DNA from: Chondrosia reniformis
Lineage: Eukaryota > Porifera > Demospongiae > Chondrillida > Chondrillidae
NCBI GenBank assembly: GCA_947172415.1
Contig: OX359201.1
Coordinates: 6,808,501 to 6,872,500 of the forward strand
Direction: 5' to 3'
DNA length: 64,000 bases
Shown: positions 1 to 14,800 of the stretch, piece after piece
How positions within the stretch are numbered: position 1 is the stretch's first letter
Layout: each line of letters begins with the position of its first letter
Position numbers and translations under genes: made by a program
Notes under the pieces: model-generated
Told to the model about the DNA's origin: nothing
Database searches by the model: none
Seen by the model: the letters and a program-made list of their open reading frames with translations, nothing else

Positions 1-2740
<2,740 letters not shown>

Positions 2741-2806
2741 TATCCTGTGCCAGTCGCCATTTTGTTTAGTTGCTAAGAAAAGCAGGGAAAACCCCGGGCC
2801 TTCAAG
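2741..2806. promoter_or_regulatory. Short bidirectional promoter between KIFAP3 and GHKL-RING A
   Basis: Only 66 bp separate the two divergent start codons. The plus-strand ATG lies in AAGATGGCGG (2805-2814), which matches the known YY1 consensus that often overlaps animal start codons, and a second inverted match (CGCCATTTTG) sits at 2756-2765. No TATA box is visible. Promoter function is inferred from the head-to-head arrangement. Confidence 0.55.
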
Positions 2807-5800
2807 ATGGCGGAGGCGAGTGCCATGGAAGAGATGGAAACTTCAGATATTCCGTTGACCATTAGCGCCAAATATGTTCCAACTTGGGGGATCTGGGAGG
2901 GAGTTAGGGAGCTAGTTCAGAACTGGCATGATGGAGTCCTAAAGACGTTTGAGGACGAGACGACACTTGAACAAGGGACACTGCGCTTCGAGAAGGTACG
3001 TCAGCCCTGCAGCCAGGTCATTACTAATGTCTCTAGTTGACAGATGGAGGTTCTGTTGCATGTAGTATCAGACTAAAGATAACTATCGCTGCGTGGCGCA
3101 AATGCGAAGCATGACAAGCACGCTCTCTGACATTATCAGGAAAGCCATGTCTAAGGAGCTGGAGAGTCCGGAAGAGTTCGAAGAGGCCTTCCTTCAGGAA
3201 ATGGATTTGGATGAACTGAGACCTGCGTTGGGACACATATTTTACGACAAAAAGAGGAAGACGCTGAGTTTGGTAAACTATAGAACTCTTATAAGGAAGG
3301 ATTCTCTTCTTGTCGGGAGCACCTCAAAGTCGCTGCATCACGAAACGATTGGCCAATTTGGTGAGGTGTTTCGGATTATTCCTGTTGTACTATGGTCACC
3401 TTCTGTCGTCTGGTGGGCGTGGCAGGGGAGGGGATGAAGGTGGGTGCGTTGGCTCTGGTGCGGGAGGGGGTGACAGTGCTGGTGGAGACGGGAGATGAGC
3501 GGTGGCAGTTTGTGGTTACTCATCAGAGGGTGTTCACAGAAGACGTGCTGGCTGTAAAGATCACAGGTAAGGAATAGGGGCGGGGCCCATGGGTTGTACC
3601 TGATTGGATTTATATTTTTTACGTTTAGATCGTGACAAAAGATTTAATTTTCCTTCACCGTAAGACACGATGTCACATAAAATGGTCACATGATGTCACA
3701 TGATCCATAATTGTTACTAGACCACAGACTCTGGATATAACTAATGACGACGTATGTGTTCAGTTGTATCCGATTGAGGAGGCCAGTTGGATGAGTTATG
3801 TGAGTGAGTGGTGTAGTAATGTGTTTGTGTGAGTGTTCTCTGTCCTTGTGTGCACAGTTAAAGAGGTTTCTGTTCCTGGAGGGTCCCTCTAATGTTGTAG
3901 AGACAGAGCTAGGTGAGACTGTGGGCAGAAGGAGGGGCTGGCTGGTAGTGCTCGTGTGCTGTGTGTGTAGGTAGCCTGATTCTGGACCACTCCCACTCGG
4001 GGAACATGTTTGTGAGGCAGGTTTGGATAAGGAGCATGAAGAATGAGAAACTGCTTAAAGGAGTTGACCTCAAAAAGTAACATTTCTTCAGTTGCTTTAC
4101 AAGTGTCTCTCTCATGCGAGTGTCTGCTGTCTGCTGTAGGTTGGAGCTCGACAGAGATCGACGTTGTGCAGCCAACTTCCTTGAAGTAGAACACTTGGTG
4201 AGTATGCCACACCCACCTGCAGCATGCCACACCCACCTGCAGCATGCCACACCCACCTGCAGCATGCCACACCCACCTGTAGTATGCCACACCCACCTGC
4301 AGCATGCCACACCCACCTGTAGTATGCCACACCCACCTGTAGTATGCCACACCCACCTGCAGCATGCCACACCCACCTGCAGCATGCCATACCCACCTGT
4401 AGCATGCCGCACCCACCTGCAGCATGCCACACCCACCTCAGCATGCCATACCCACCTGTAGTATGCCGCACCCACCTGTAGTATGCCACACCCACCTGCA
4501 GCATGCCACACCCACCTGCAGCATGCCACACCCACCTGCAGCATGCCACACCCACCTGCAGCATGCCACACCCACCTGCAGCATGCCACACCCACCTGCA
4601 GCATGCCACACCCACCTGCAGCATGCCACACCCACCTGCAGCATGCCACACCCACCTGCAGCATGCCACACCCACCTGCAGCAAGCCACACCCACCTGCA
4701 GCATGCCACACCCACCTGCAGCAAGCCACACCCACCTGCAGCAAGCCACACCCACCTGCAGCAAGCCACACCCACCTGCAGCATGCCACACCCACCTGCA
4801 GCAAGCCACACCCCTTCCTTCCTTGGTACAGATTAACAATATATGGACCAGGGCTGTGAAGAAGAGACCAGAACTACATGCAGACTACTTCCATATGCTA
4901 AAAGAGAAGAGGTACATTTGAGTAAGGTATCTATTGCTATAGCAACCTTGTAATTTGTATTCCTTCTGTGGTAAGTCAATCCTGTGATGTAAAGTATGCA
5001 CGTTATCATCTGGATGACACTGAGAGTATTCAACTCATTGCAGCCATGTTCTTCCAGTAAGTGGGTGTGGTTGCTTCGGGTAGGAGGCGTGGCCTACTCC
5101 CTTCCTGTATGTAGGAGCTATGGAGAGGAGGCCTATCCAGTACTGGACACAGTGACCCACGACACCCTTCACAGACTGGAACAGGACTTCCACAGACGAG
5201 TAGGGATTTCCCCTTCTCCAAGCCAGGAGTGCTTGTTAATCTGAGTCATGTCCCTGTAGACCGTTGTCGTAGATCAGAACTTACACACCATCTTGCAGAA
5301 GAGCCTCAAACTGATGCAAGTTAACGAAATGTTAGCAAGTAGGCACAATAAAGTGAAGACTATGGCCGAACTCACCAATGATGAGGTACCTGCAATATGT
5401 CCTCAGCCATTCATCCTCTCACATCATACCCTCTCCCTCTCCTCCCCTCTCCCTCTCCTCTCCTCTCATCTCCTCTCCTCTCCTCTCCTCTCCTCTCCTC
5501 TCCTCTCCTCTCCTGCTGTAGATGACAGTATACCATCATGCGATGAGTCTGATTCGGATACTAGAGCCAAACTTTCCCGTGGAGAAGATTGATTTAATCA
5601 ATGACACAGAATCAGAAGTCTGTTAAGCACTTGATAAGTCACATTCTGATCACATGGTTATCACATGACCACCCATTACTCTCCAGATATCCAAGAGCCA
5701 CCAAACCAGAGACTCTCACTATGAGGTTCCTCTTTGGATGCTCAGCAACAGTCAGGTCCACCTGAAGCAGCGGAAAAAATGTGGCGACCATCATGGGAGA

Positions 5801-7545
5801 AAGGTATCTATTGAGATTGGATGGCTTGACTCTTAACTAGAGCCTACTCCTCCTCTGCAGTGTGTCTGTGCTGCTGTTTATTTGGCACTTCAACTCCTCA
5901 ACAAACATCCAGCTCAAATACATAACCCAGGTACAGTTTCCATGGCAACTATGATGTCCTATGGTACTTGTTGTATATTCCCATGACAGTGATCAGATTT
6001 TACATCCTTCTGAACACGTTGGAGGCTCAAAGGAGTGCCGGCTCTCCATACTACTGCTCCTTTATCCATCTGGTAAGAATTGCCTCACAAGCTGGTCTGG
6101 CATGGCAGACAGTATTAATGGCATTCTGCAGACTCCTACTCTAACAGCCGAACAGAGAAAACACTTTTCAGATAGTCTGAAAGGCAAGGAGAAAGAACTG
6201 CTAGAGAAGAAGCAGCATTTTGAGGTTTGCGGGTTTCTGTTGGTGAAGTGATGTCACTTGACATTCCTGTGCATACGTAGGTGCAATTGAAACAGAAAAA
6301 TAGTGAGCATGATCTCAAAATCTCCACAATGAAGAAACAGGTTAGTTGAGCACTACAGCTGCTTTGTAGTTGTGTGAGGTTGTCAGTTTTAAGTAGTTGG
6401 AGGAGTCCAATGCACGGGCCACGCAAGCTGATCTTCAGGTGTATGAAACAATGAAAACCACTCAAAAAGAGTTTGATGACATGAGAAAAAGACATAAGCT
6501 TGCCTTTGAAGTGAGTCACATGATTGTCACATGACTTTTGTGGATGAAATATTGACCATTTGGATAGAAAATGGGTGTACATTATGAAAGGCTTGCAAAA
6601 GACTTGATAAGCAGACATGATGAACTTCTCAAGCAGAAGAGACATATTGATGAAATAGTTAGTTTCTCTAACAGTCATGTGATGATCATGTGACCATTAG
6701 TCTATTCGCATAGCTTGAAAAGGACATAAAGAATGCGGACGATGCTAAAAGGTTTCACAGCACAAAGTTGAGAGAGTTGAGTACAAGGCTGACTTGGTTG
6801 AAGGACATAGTTGTAGAAAAGTGAGCAGTCATTACCACCCTTGAGCTAGTCGTTACCACCCTTGAGCTAGTCGTTACCACCCATGAGCTAGTCATTACCA
6901 CCCATGAGCTAGTCGTTACCACCCATGAGCTAGTCGTTACCACCCATGAGCTAGTCGTTACCTCCCATGAGCTAGTCGTTACCACCCATGAGCTAGTCGT
7001 TACCACCCATGAGCTAGTCGTTACCACCCTTGAGCTAGTCGTTACCACCCTTGAGCTAGTCGTTACCACCCTTGAGCTAGTCGTTACCACCCATGAGCTA
7101 GTTGCATCTTCTCTTAGTCTGAAGAGAGCTTACCAAGTTTACCAAGTGAAGGAAGGGCTCGAGGACTTGCCTCAGTCAGTGAGAGATGTCATCATCAAAA
7201 TAGAGGAGCCCTTTCAGGCAAAAGTACCCGCCCCCACACCATCCTGTATTGTCCCATCATACTATCTCTCCTCCTCCTCAGATGGCCTATAAAGATATCA
7301 AGTGTAACGTTTGTATGAGTAAGGAGAAGAAGGTCCTCCTACTGAATTGCCACCACCTCCCCATCTGCGAGGACTGTGCTGATAAACTTGTGAAGGAGGG
7401 CAAACCTTGTCCAATTTGCCGTGGTAAGATTGAAGAGAAAATGCCTGTCAAAATGCCAAATAAGGAGTTGATACATGAGGTGGAAGAAATGGACACATTT
7501 TCTCCAGCAGCAACTGAACAAGACCATTCAATTGCTGAACCATAG
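2807..7545 (+). CDS. GHKL-ATPase / coiled-coil / RING-finger protein, copy A
   Basis: Not a family I can name. Exon 1 (2807 to about 2995) carries a GHKL N-box: WEGVRELVQNWHDG, residues 30-43, with E35, N39 and D42 as in HSP90/MORC-type ATPases. A G2 box IGQFGEGMKVGALALVREG spans the junction near 3359/3424. The DxGxG box expected between them is absent; the segment reads LSLVNYRTLIRKDSLLVGS (about 3266-3322). Further exons give ELDRDRR (about 4142), LIRILEPNFPVEKID (about 5545), CVCAAVYLALQLLN (about 5860), and then a long coiled coil in short exons (about 6110-7210). The last exon (7282-7545) holds a C3HC4 RING: CNVC, NCHHLPICEDC, PCPICR. This suggests an E3 ubiquitin ligase with an ATP-binding-like head. 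Copy B (25141-29888) matches it block by block. Intronic minisatellites lie at 4204-4813 and 6835-7102. Confidence 0.75.
4204..4813. repeat. Intronic minisatellite, 20-bp unit, about 30 copies
   Basis: About 30 copies of a 20-bp unit (CATGCCACACCCACCTGCAG), directly after the donor of the exon that ends VEHL|gtgag. Each unit ends in a pyrimidine-rich CCCACCTGCAG that resembles a 3' splice site. One unit near 4436 is shortened, and late units switch CATGCC to CAAGCC. Long His/Cys-rich reading frames on both strands here are artefacts of the repeat. Confidence 0.95.
5424..5513. repeat. CT-rich simple repeat in intron
   Basis: A run of TCTCC/TCCTC repeats forming the polypyrimidine tract before the acceptor of the exon that begins about 5521 in GHKL-RING A. 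Confidence 0.85.
6835..7102. repeat. Intronic minisatellite, 21-bp unit, about 13 copies
   Basis: Tandem copies of a 21-bp unit (GTTACCACCCATGAGCTAGTC) with CCCTTGAG and CTCCCATG variants. It begins just after a donor (AAAAG|tgagcag, about 6820) and ends shortly before the acceptor of the next coiled-coil exon (about 7118). Confidence 0.92.
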
Positions 7546-7751
7546 ACTCAATTTCTACATTGGATCAATAATTAATAATTTCTATGTATACTTCAATTCT
7601 AAGTTGTATATTTGAAGTTATATATTATTATAGAGCATGCTGCATATTGTGTATTTGATGCCTTGAAGCAATAAATCAATTGAACTAATTTTCCATTCAT
7701 GCACATTGCAAGCTCATAGAAATGCTCTCTATACGTAGTACATAATTTACT
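7546..7751. other. Tail-to-tail intergenic spacer
   Basis: AT-rich 206-bp spacer between the convergent stop codons of GHKL-RING A and the SLC27 gene. An AATAAA polyadenylation signal for the plus-strand gene is at about 7670. Nothing else is recognisable. Confidence 0.6.
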
Positions 7752-9920
7752 CTACAATCTCAGTCTTCTGTTCATAAGATCTTCATATATCTCAGTTGTC
7801 ATAGCAACATACTTCTGGTGGTCTGGGTGCAGTAGGTACAGTGGATCGCTCACAGTGTTGCAATCAAATCCCTCCTTTCGAAGCTCTGTCTTCTTAAACT
7901 TGCTGGTACCGGTCACCGGGGCAACGGGGATCTTGCGCACAAACAGAGGTATGGCGTAGGAGGGCAGGTGGCTGCGAATATGACTGTACAGGTCCTCCAT
8001 GTCAACCTTGCCCTCGCTGTCCACAATGGCCGCCATTCCTGCCTGCCCCTCACAGCCAGGCACTGTGGCCGAATACACCACAACATCAATGTTACCTAGC
8101 AACTTGGAGATGGTGGACTCTACTTCAAAGGTGGAGACATTCTCACCCTTCCATCTAAAGGTGTCTCCTGTGCGGTCACAAAAGTAGAAAAAGGCTTCTT
8201 CGTCCATCACCAACACATCCCCAGTGTTGAAAAATTCATCTCCTTTGGCAAACACATTTCTCATTATCTTTTTCTTTGTAGCCTTCTCGTTCTCATAACC
8301 TTCTATCCGGTGGAGGCTTGCCTTGCGGATACCACAGATTAGCAGACCCGGCTCACCCGGTTGGCACTTGATACAGAATCCATTGCTGTCCTTGATCACT
8401 TCATCTTTCTCAATGTCGTACTTGACCAGCCGCAGAGGGTGCAGGTCGCCCAGGAGGAGTGAGGTAAACCCGCAGGCCCCCACTCTGCCCACCGGGTTCC
8501 CCATGCTTGCATTGCCCTCAGTGGCACCGTAGAACTCTCCAATTTCTGCAATGTTGAACCTGTTCTGAAACTCAACCCAAAAGTCCTTCCTCAATCCATT
8601 TCCAACGGCCAGCCTCACAAAGTGCTTCCGATCAGCTGGCTTGCGCGGGACAGCCAGGAGGTACCGACATATCTCTCCAATATACTGGATGACCTGTGCG
8701 ATGGATAGACATGCTGCTAGATCACATGATAGTCACATGATCCCTGCTCACTCACAGTACAACCATAGGTGGCACAATCTTCCCAAAATTTACTTGCAGA
8801 GAACTTTTTCCGAATGGCAATGGTGCTTCCATTAATGATCATCTGCCCCACCCCCAACACGCCTCCGTTGGTGTGGTACAGAGGGAGGGAGCAGTAGATG
8901 ATGTCATCAGAGTGGATTCGAAATGTCCAAGCAAGCCCATTTGCCATCCACATATACCTGCAATTAAGGATGTCATGTGATGTCATGTGATCATCACACT
9001 CACAACCTAAAGCAACTGTACCTGTGATGCACAATCTTGGCCGCCTTGGGAGGTCCGGTAGTGCCAGATGTGTAGATGTACAGGAACAGATCTGCACCAG
9101 ACACAACTCACATAAGAAGGCTATGCAGTGAAATTGCACAAAGGACTCACCATTGGATCGCTTGTTGGCTCTAGGAGGGACGACCACTTCTGATGCTCTC
9201 TCCAACTGGTCACCCAGGTGGACACCTTCCAGCTCGGGAGCAGCGCCGTCCAAGCAGTAGAAGGCAAAGGACGGTCCCATCTCCTCCAAGAGATCTGCTC
9301 TAACACCTCCCAGCACTTGACACAACTCCTCTGGGAATATCAACCCCTTCGCTTTGCTGACCGAAATGGAATGAACCAGCACGCTCGTGCGCAGGTTGTA
9401 GTTGATGAGTGCCGTACAAGCTCCGATGCGCGCTATTCCCAACCACAATCCAACATACTCGGGGCAGTTCTGCGCCATCAAAGCTATCGTGTCGCCTTCG
9501 CTAATTCCTATGCTCTTAAAATAGTTGGCAACTTTAAAAGTGAACGACTGCAACTGTCGGAAAGTCCATTTCTGCTTCTCAAACACTATAGCCGTCTTCT
9601 CCGGACGCCGTGCTACCGTCTCATCGAACAAGTCGACCACAGTCTTGTTCTCTCTCTGGAGCCTGGAGCCGGTCCGAATCAGTCGAAACAGAACTAACGC
9701 TATTCTGCCAAAAGAAAAGAGCATTTTAAACAAGACCAGATTAATGCACTCTATATAGTTACCTCAGGTCTCGTGGGAAGGTCTTGCAGACAAAGTACCA
9801 GAACCTACCACCTCCCGTGAGCAGGTAGACCATCAGCAGTACAAAGAGGACGAACCACGGTGGTATCCCCAGCAGCCACAGCACGGCTGCAGCCCCGAGG
9901 TACAGGGCAACCTTCCTCAT
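7752..9920 (-). CDS. Long-chain fatty acid transport protein / very-long-chain acyl-CoA synthetase (SLC27A family)
   Basis: Membrane-bound acyl-CoA synthetase that drives fatty-acid uptake by trapping the acid as its CoA ester. From the N-terminus: a hydrophobic first exon (ATG at 9920; two or three membrane segments rich in L, V and F, ending FPRDLR); an exon 9733-9150 with the AMP-binding N-domain (PEKTAIVFEKQKWTFRQL, NCPEYVGLWLGIARIGACTA); an exon with the P-loop-like TSGTTGPPKAAKIVHHR (about 9095-9020); then YCSLPLYHTNGGVLGVGQ; and a large last exon with the FATP signature IGEFYGATEGN, a FNTGDV block and DRTGDTFRWKGENVST. It closely resembles SLC27A1/A4. The upstream in-frame extension begins with TTG and has no ATG, so 9920 is preferred. 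It shares a 65-bp promoter with UBL5. Confidence 0.93.
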
Positions 9921-9985
9921 ATCCTCCAAAGGGCACGTGGTCACGTGATCAACTGGAAGCGAAATTGGACTGGAAACGTTGGACA
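9921..9985. promoter_or_regulatory. Bidirectional promoter SLC27 / UBL5 with two CACGTG boxes
   Basis: Sixty-five bases between divergent start codons. They contain two E-boxes in GGGCACGTGGTCACGTGATC (9928-9947); the second one, GTCACGTGAT, is close to the known CLEAR motif GTCACGTGAC bound by MiT/TFE factors. Regulation by such a factor is inference. Confidence 0.5.
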
Positions 9986-10418
9986 ATGATCGAAATTACT
10001 TGCAACGATCGTTTGGGGAAGAAAGTGCGCGTCAAGTGCAAGTATCCTTCCTTGCCTTATCTTAATAATGATATATTGTAACGATCGATTGGTTTCCTTA
10101 AGTCGTGACCCAGTCCTGATGACACTGTGGGAGACTTGAAGAAGCTCATCGCAGCACAAACTGGAACCAGATGGGAGAAGATTGTCTTAAAGAAATGGTT
10201 AGTCCATACGTGCTCACGACAATTATCTCTCATGTTGATCGGATATTCAACTGTCTGCAGGTACACCATTTTCAAGGACCATATAAAGCTTGAAGATTGT
10301 ATCCTCATTACATCTACACATATCTATGTCTGCCATGCCAACTGCATTTGTTACATAACCTTAGCCCAGGTCAGATGAGATCCACGATGGCATGAATCTG
10401 GAACTGTACTATCAGTAA
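9986..10418 (+). CDS. UBL5: Ubiquitin-like protein 5 (Hub1), 73 residues
   Basis: Non-conjugated ubiquitin-like modifier of the spliceosome, also linked to the mitochondrial unfolded-protein response. Four exons join cleanly: 9986-10041 ([18 protein letters not shown]), 10113-10198 ([26 protein letters not shown]), 10261-10301 ([12 protein letters not shown]) and 10375-10418 ([14 protein letters not shown], stop). The product is 73 residues, the usual family length, and nearly identical to other animal UBL5 proteins. It ends in the typical double tyrosine instead of a di-glycine, consistent with no conjugation. The stop lies 56 bp from that of the convergent V-ATPase E gene. Confidence 0.97.
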
Positions 10419-10474
10419 CGACATTCATCATTTTACAATTGCATATTACACCTTGACAAGCAACTTGTAATTGT

Positions 10475-11510
10475 CTAATCGCTAAACTTTCTGTTCGGGT
10501 TTACACCAAACAATTCTGTTCTAATTTCTGGCAGCATCTGCACACAAAAGAGCAACAAAGAGGTTATATTCTATCCCTCCCCCCCACGGAAGGGCTTACT
10601 TGACCCCCTATTAAGTCCAAGCGACTTTCAAATGTATTTTGAATCCGGACTCTACCTTCCTGAGCAAACAGTTCAACACCTCCAGCACTGGGGAAGGTAC
10701 ATGGTCACATGATAATCACATGACACACAACACAAGATTACCTTTCTGCAGGGAGGAAGGATGAGCTAATATTCACTTGACAATCTTTCTTGGAAATTTC
10801 TTTATACTTTTTAATAGCATCTGGAAGGACTTTCTACAAGTATAGGGAGATACCCTCAATTAAGGGGAAACCCCCTCAACCCTAGCCCTCGTACCTCCAC
10901 TAAGCCCTTGTCTACCTTCCTGCAGACCAGGGTCACATTCTTCTCAAGCATTCGACACAGTCCCTGAGTCACTAGCAACTGAAGAAACGTTTTATATTTT
11001 GCCTCATTTTCAGTCATCTTTGCTAATCTATTCTTTGTATCCTCCATGATAGCCTACATAGCAATGGGCTCTAGATCACATGACAGTCACATGACCCATC
11101 GGCACCACCTACCCCAAGCTCTTCATCTCTAGCCTTGAGGATGCTGAGTCTTCCTTGGTTCAGCTTGTTTGATCTCTGACTGAAAGTACAACCAAATATG
11201 GCACACATCACCACTTCTCCAACTAGTAACAGCCAAACTCACATTTTTCTCTGTAATTCTACTTGCTTCTCTTTCCGATCATAGTAACTCATTATTTTAA
11301 GCTTTTCCTGCTGAACGAGGCGAGCCTTTTCAATGTTAAATTCTTCCTCTGCCTTTGCGTTAATCTCGTCCACTTTTTCTTGAGCTTCACGTTCAATAAA
11401 ACTTTTCATTTGAGCAATCTAAAAAGCAAAACGAGACAAGTCTTAACCATGTCTACGCGGTACTCGGCTGAACCAACTTGGCGATCAACTTCTACTTCGG
11501 ACAGCGCCAT
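10475..11510 (-). CDS. ATP6V1E: V-type proton ATPase subunit E
   Basis: Peripheral-stalk subunit of the V1 sector, which with subunit G clamps the catalytic head of the proton pump that acidifies lysosomes and endosomes. Minus-strand exons begin [18 protein letters not shown] (ATG at 11510), then [73 protein letters not shown], a C-terminal part with [15 protein letters not shown], and the ending [19 protein letters not shown] before TAG. This is the subunit E sequence from end to end with the characteristic NRKF tail. Seven or so short exons are separated by introns of about 45-120 nt; the intron near 11074-11096 holds a paired TCACATGA element. Confidence 0.95.
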
Positions 11511-11886
11511 TTTCTCCAGTCATGTGAGGAGCTACAACTTGATGACGTCATAGGATAGCTCCTTCAATGTAAGCCGCAACTATTTAGTCCGTTCTACAAT
11601 ATTTAGGCTTGGTAGAGATGGATTTGTTTTTATTTGAGTTGTAAAGTGTACTGGCTAATCGCAACATTTGCAATCCTTGACTTCCTTACACACTTTATCA
11701 ACATATTGATTGTACTTAATTTACTAAGTCCATAGTATCATGTACAGACAAAATTCTACAATTTTTAAGTAAATGACAATCTGATATATGTATATACAAT
11801 TCTATATAATGTGCACTTAGAGCTCTAGTGGAGAATGTGATACTACAGTTTTGAGGTGAAATAGCATTACAAATGTCGCAGAGTGA
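11511..11886. other. Intergenic spacer, SLC44 3' side / V-ATPase E 5' side
   Basis: AT-rich spacer of 376 bp between two minus-strand genes. It should contain the V-ATPase E promoter and the SLC44 3' untranslated region. No open gene or clear motif is visible. Confidence 0.5.
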
Positions 11887-14800
11887 TCAAGTGTCAGTTG
11901 GTTCGGGTTCTCCGTTTTGGCCATCCACCTCCTCCAGGCTCACGTCCCCGGGCTTCACTTTATTGGATACTCCCATCAATTTCCTCAAACCTTTACTCAT
12001 GAAATAGGGCTTGTCCACTCCATTGTTACGATGCAAGTCGTCCACTGCATACATACGTACGTAGGTGTGTTATATGCATTCATTGTTGAGGTGAGCTTAA
12101 CCCTCCTATCCTCCCATACGTACCAAGAGGTCAAGAGCTGCGTGTACGTATGTGTGAACTTACAGAAGCAAATGAATATGGTGTCCACTGCCATATGAAA
12201 CACACTTGTGAATGCAGAGGCGACGATGTAGGCAATAAACATCAGGAGCTGCAAGACAAGTATGCACATATAATGTACAATGAACACAGGTATGCACATA
12301 TAATGTACAATGAACACAGGTATGCACATATAATGTACAATGAACACAGGTATGCACATATAATGTACAATGAACACAAGTATGCACATATAATGTACAA
12401 TGAACACAGGTATGCACATATAATGTACAATGAACGCAGGTATGCACATATAATGTACAATGAACGCAGGTATGCACATATAATGTACAATGAACGCAGG
12501 TATGCACATATAATGTACAATGAACGCAGGTATGCACATATAATGTACAATGAACACAGGTATGCACATATAATGTACAATGAACACAAGTATGCACATA
12601 TAATGTACTCACCATTATTGGAATGAAGAAGTAGTTCAGTGGCTGGGGAAAGATGAAGATTCCATTGTCCCTCAAGTAATTTCCAAAGATTAGATAAGAA
12701 ACCACACCTACACAGGCATTGCAACACAGGTTAACACATTTCAAAGAAGTGAGTAAGGCTTGATCAGTACTTACCAACCAGTCCAACGATGCAAATCTTT
12801 CCCAAAAATAGGAGAAAGGTGACGACACGATCCTTCACTATGACCTTCTCAATGTTTGCCACAAGGAGACGAATCACTTTGCAGGCCGAGGTAAAAAAGT
12901 CATATCCATATATGGCAACCTGTGTGATTAGCAGAAGTACCATGCACTAGTTCATCCACATTAGCAATGCTCACTGACCATCACATAGATCTGTCTATTG
13001 ATGTATCGCAGAATCTTTTCAAGGCACCATAGACAGCATTGCATCAGACACAAAATGGCTGTCACAATTTTCTTGATAACTTCATTTGTGTGCTGTTCCT
13101 TTAATTTCTTTGAAACATAAGCCAGCACTGCTCGTATGAACTGAATGATGGCGATGATCAGGGCACCAAAGGATATAGTGCCCACATGGAACCTGCAGGG
13201 ACAAAGGCAGAGTTTAGTGCTGGTCAGATGCATCCAATCGCCCAACCAACAGGAGAGTCCTGAAGAAGGCTCCTACGATGGCAAACCAGGGGACGTCCTT
13301 CTTGTCAAAGGTCCAGTACCATTTGGCAAAGGCACCAGCCAAGACAGTCTCACCAAAGGCCAACCAAAAGTTGGCAACCCACAGCACTCCAAAGAGGTTG
13401 TAGACATGCAAGATTATCAGTAAGCTGTTCATGGAGGCAGAACGGTTAGAGGATGCACTTTGGGAGGGGGAATGAGACCTTACTCAGGGACAAAGAACTG
13501 CTGAAAGTTGCAGTAGAGATGTGATGCCATTGTCATGTTGTTAGCTGAAGCAGTAACACTTGCAGATCCATTACCAAATGCCTGTCACAAGAAGATGGAC
13601 AGAACTGATGGACAAGTACACGAGCAAGTTGCAACGTACCTCATCATTGTTGTCACAAAATGTTTCATTATTGAGCAAGAAAGAGGAGCCATTTTTGAAG
13701 GTAATGTTCCACGAGCTTCCCAGCGTTCTCTCTGTGCTGAGTGAGTAGACGTACCGTGGTTCAGAGGTCGTGTAGAGGAACACGGCCACCACCGCAAACC
13801 AGGCAACAGTGATGAAGAGGAGGATCCACGTGACCAGTGGATAGCAGAGAGTGGAGGGCAGTTTCCAGACGGCCCTGCAGCAGACAGAGGAAGGTGGACA
13901 AGATGGCAGAGAGCCCCTCCCAAAACTCACTTGCTGGCTTGCTGAATCATCTTGATGGAAATCTGTATAGCTTTGCGGAGTGCAATTATAATGACCAGCA
14001 GAATCAGGAGGAGGATGGTCACGAGGATGGCTGTACAGGAGGAGGAACAGAGCCAGTCAGTAGCAGGCAATCACATGAGGTCATGTGATAGTCACCTGCA
14101 GCTAGCCAGGTCTCTCTAATGTAAGGATTGGAGTTGATCAAGTCACTGATGTATGTTTGTATGGTCAGTTTGGCTGCCTCATCGTCCGACAGCACCATTG
14201 TGCTGTTGCTGTTGGCCACACTGCTCACTGAGAGGACGTCCTGAAGGTTGAACCGAGAGTCCTCCTGTCCTGTGTTGTATATGGCAAACTGGTACCAGCA
14301 AATGGCAGACACTGCAGAGAGAAGAACTGAGTAATGGGACACTGTCACACAAGACACTTGAGGACAGACACACCTCCAGCAACAATGATGAGAGAGAGGA
14401 ATATTCCACCCCAAATTATAACAGGAGCTATTACACTACAGAAACAGTGAGATGTGCTAGTAGAGTGCGGACAGCCATGTACGTACGTATGTATCCGTAG
14501 GTGTATCTCACCATAGGAGAACCACGTAGAGGAAGGCAATGATGACCGTTGCAACAAATCCACTAAGGGGAGGGGGAAGATGACAGAGGGACGCACCTCT
14601 GAGAGAAGTGACCCAACTCACATGATGAGCCCTGGCCAGGCCAGAGCAAAGTCGGCCAATATGTCCACAAAGAGCTGTCTGATCACCAGCAGAGTGGTAG
14701 TTACACTGGGGGAGGGAGGAGGGGGACATTTACCTTCGGGGGTTTGCCAGGGTAGACAACCTACTATGCTCCATCAATGATTTCTGAGAGTGTCAGGTTA

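Noticed and set aside
3889..4921. Long Cys/His/Trp-rich reading frames on both strands
   Set aside because: They are translations of the 20-bp intronic minisatellite, open in all frames because the unit lacks stops. They lie between two well-supported exons of GHKL-RING A.
12257..12612. CRISPR-like array
   Set aside because: Direct 30-bp repeats without variable spacers, in a eukaryotic intron; an ordinary minisatellite.
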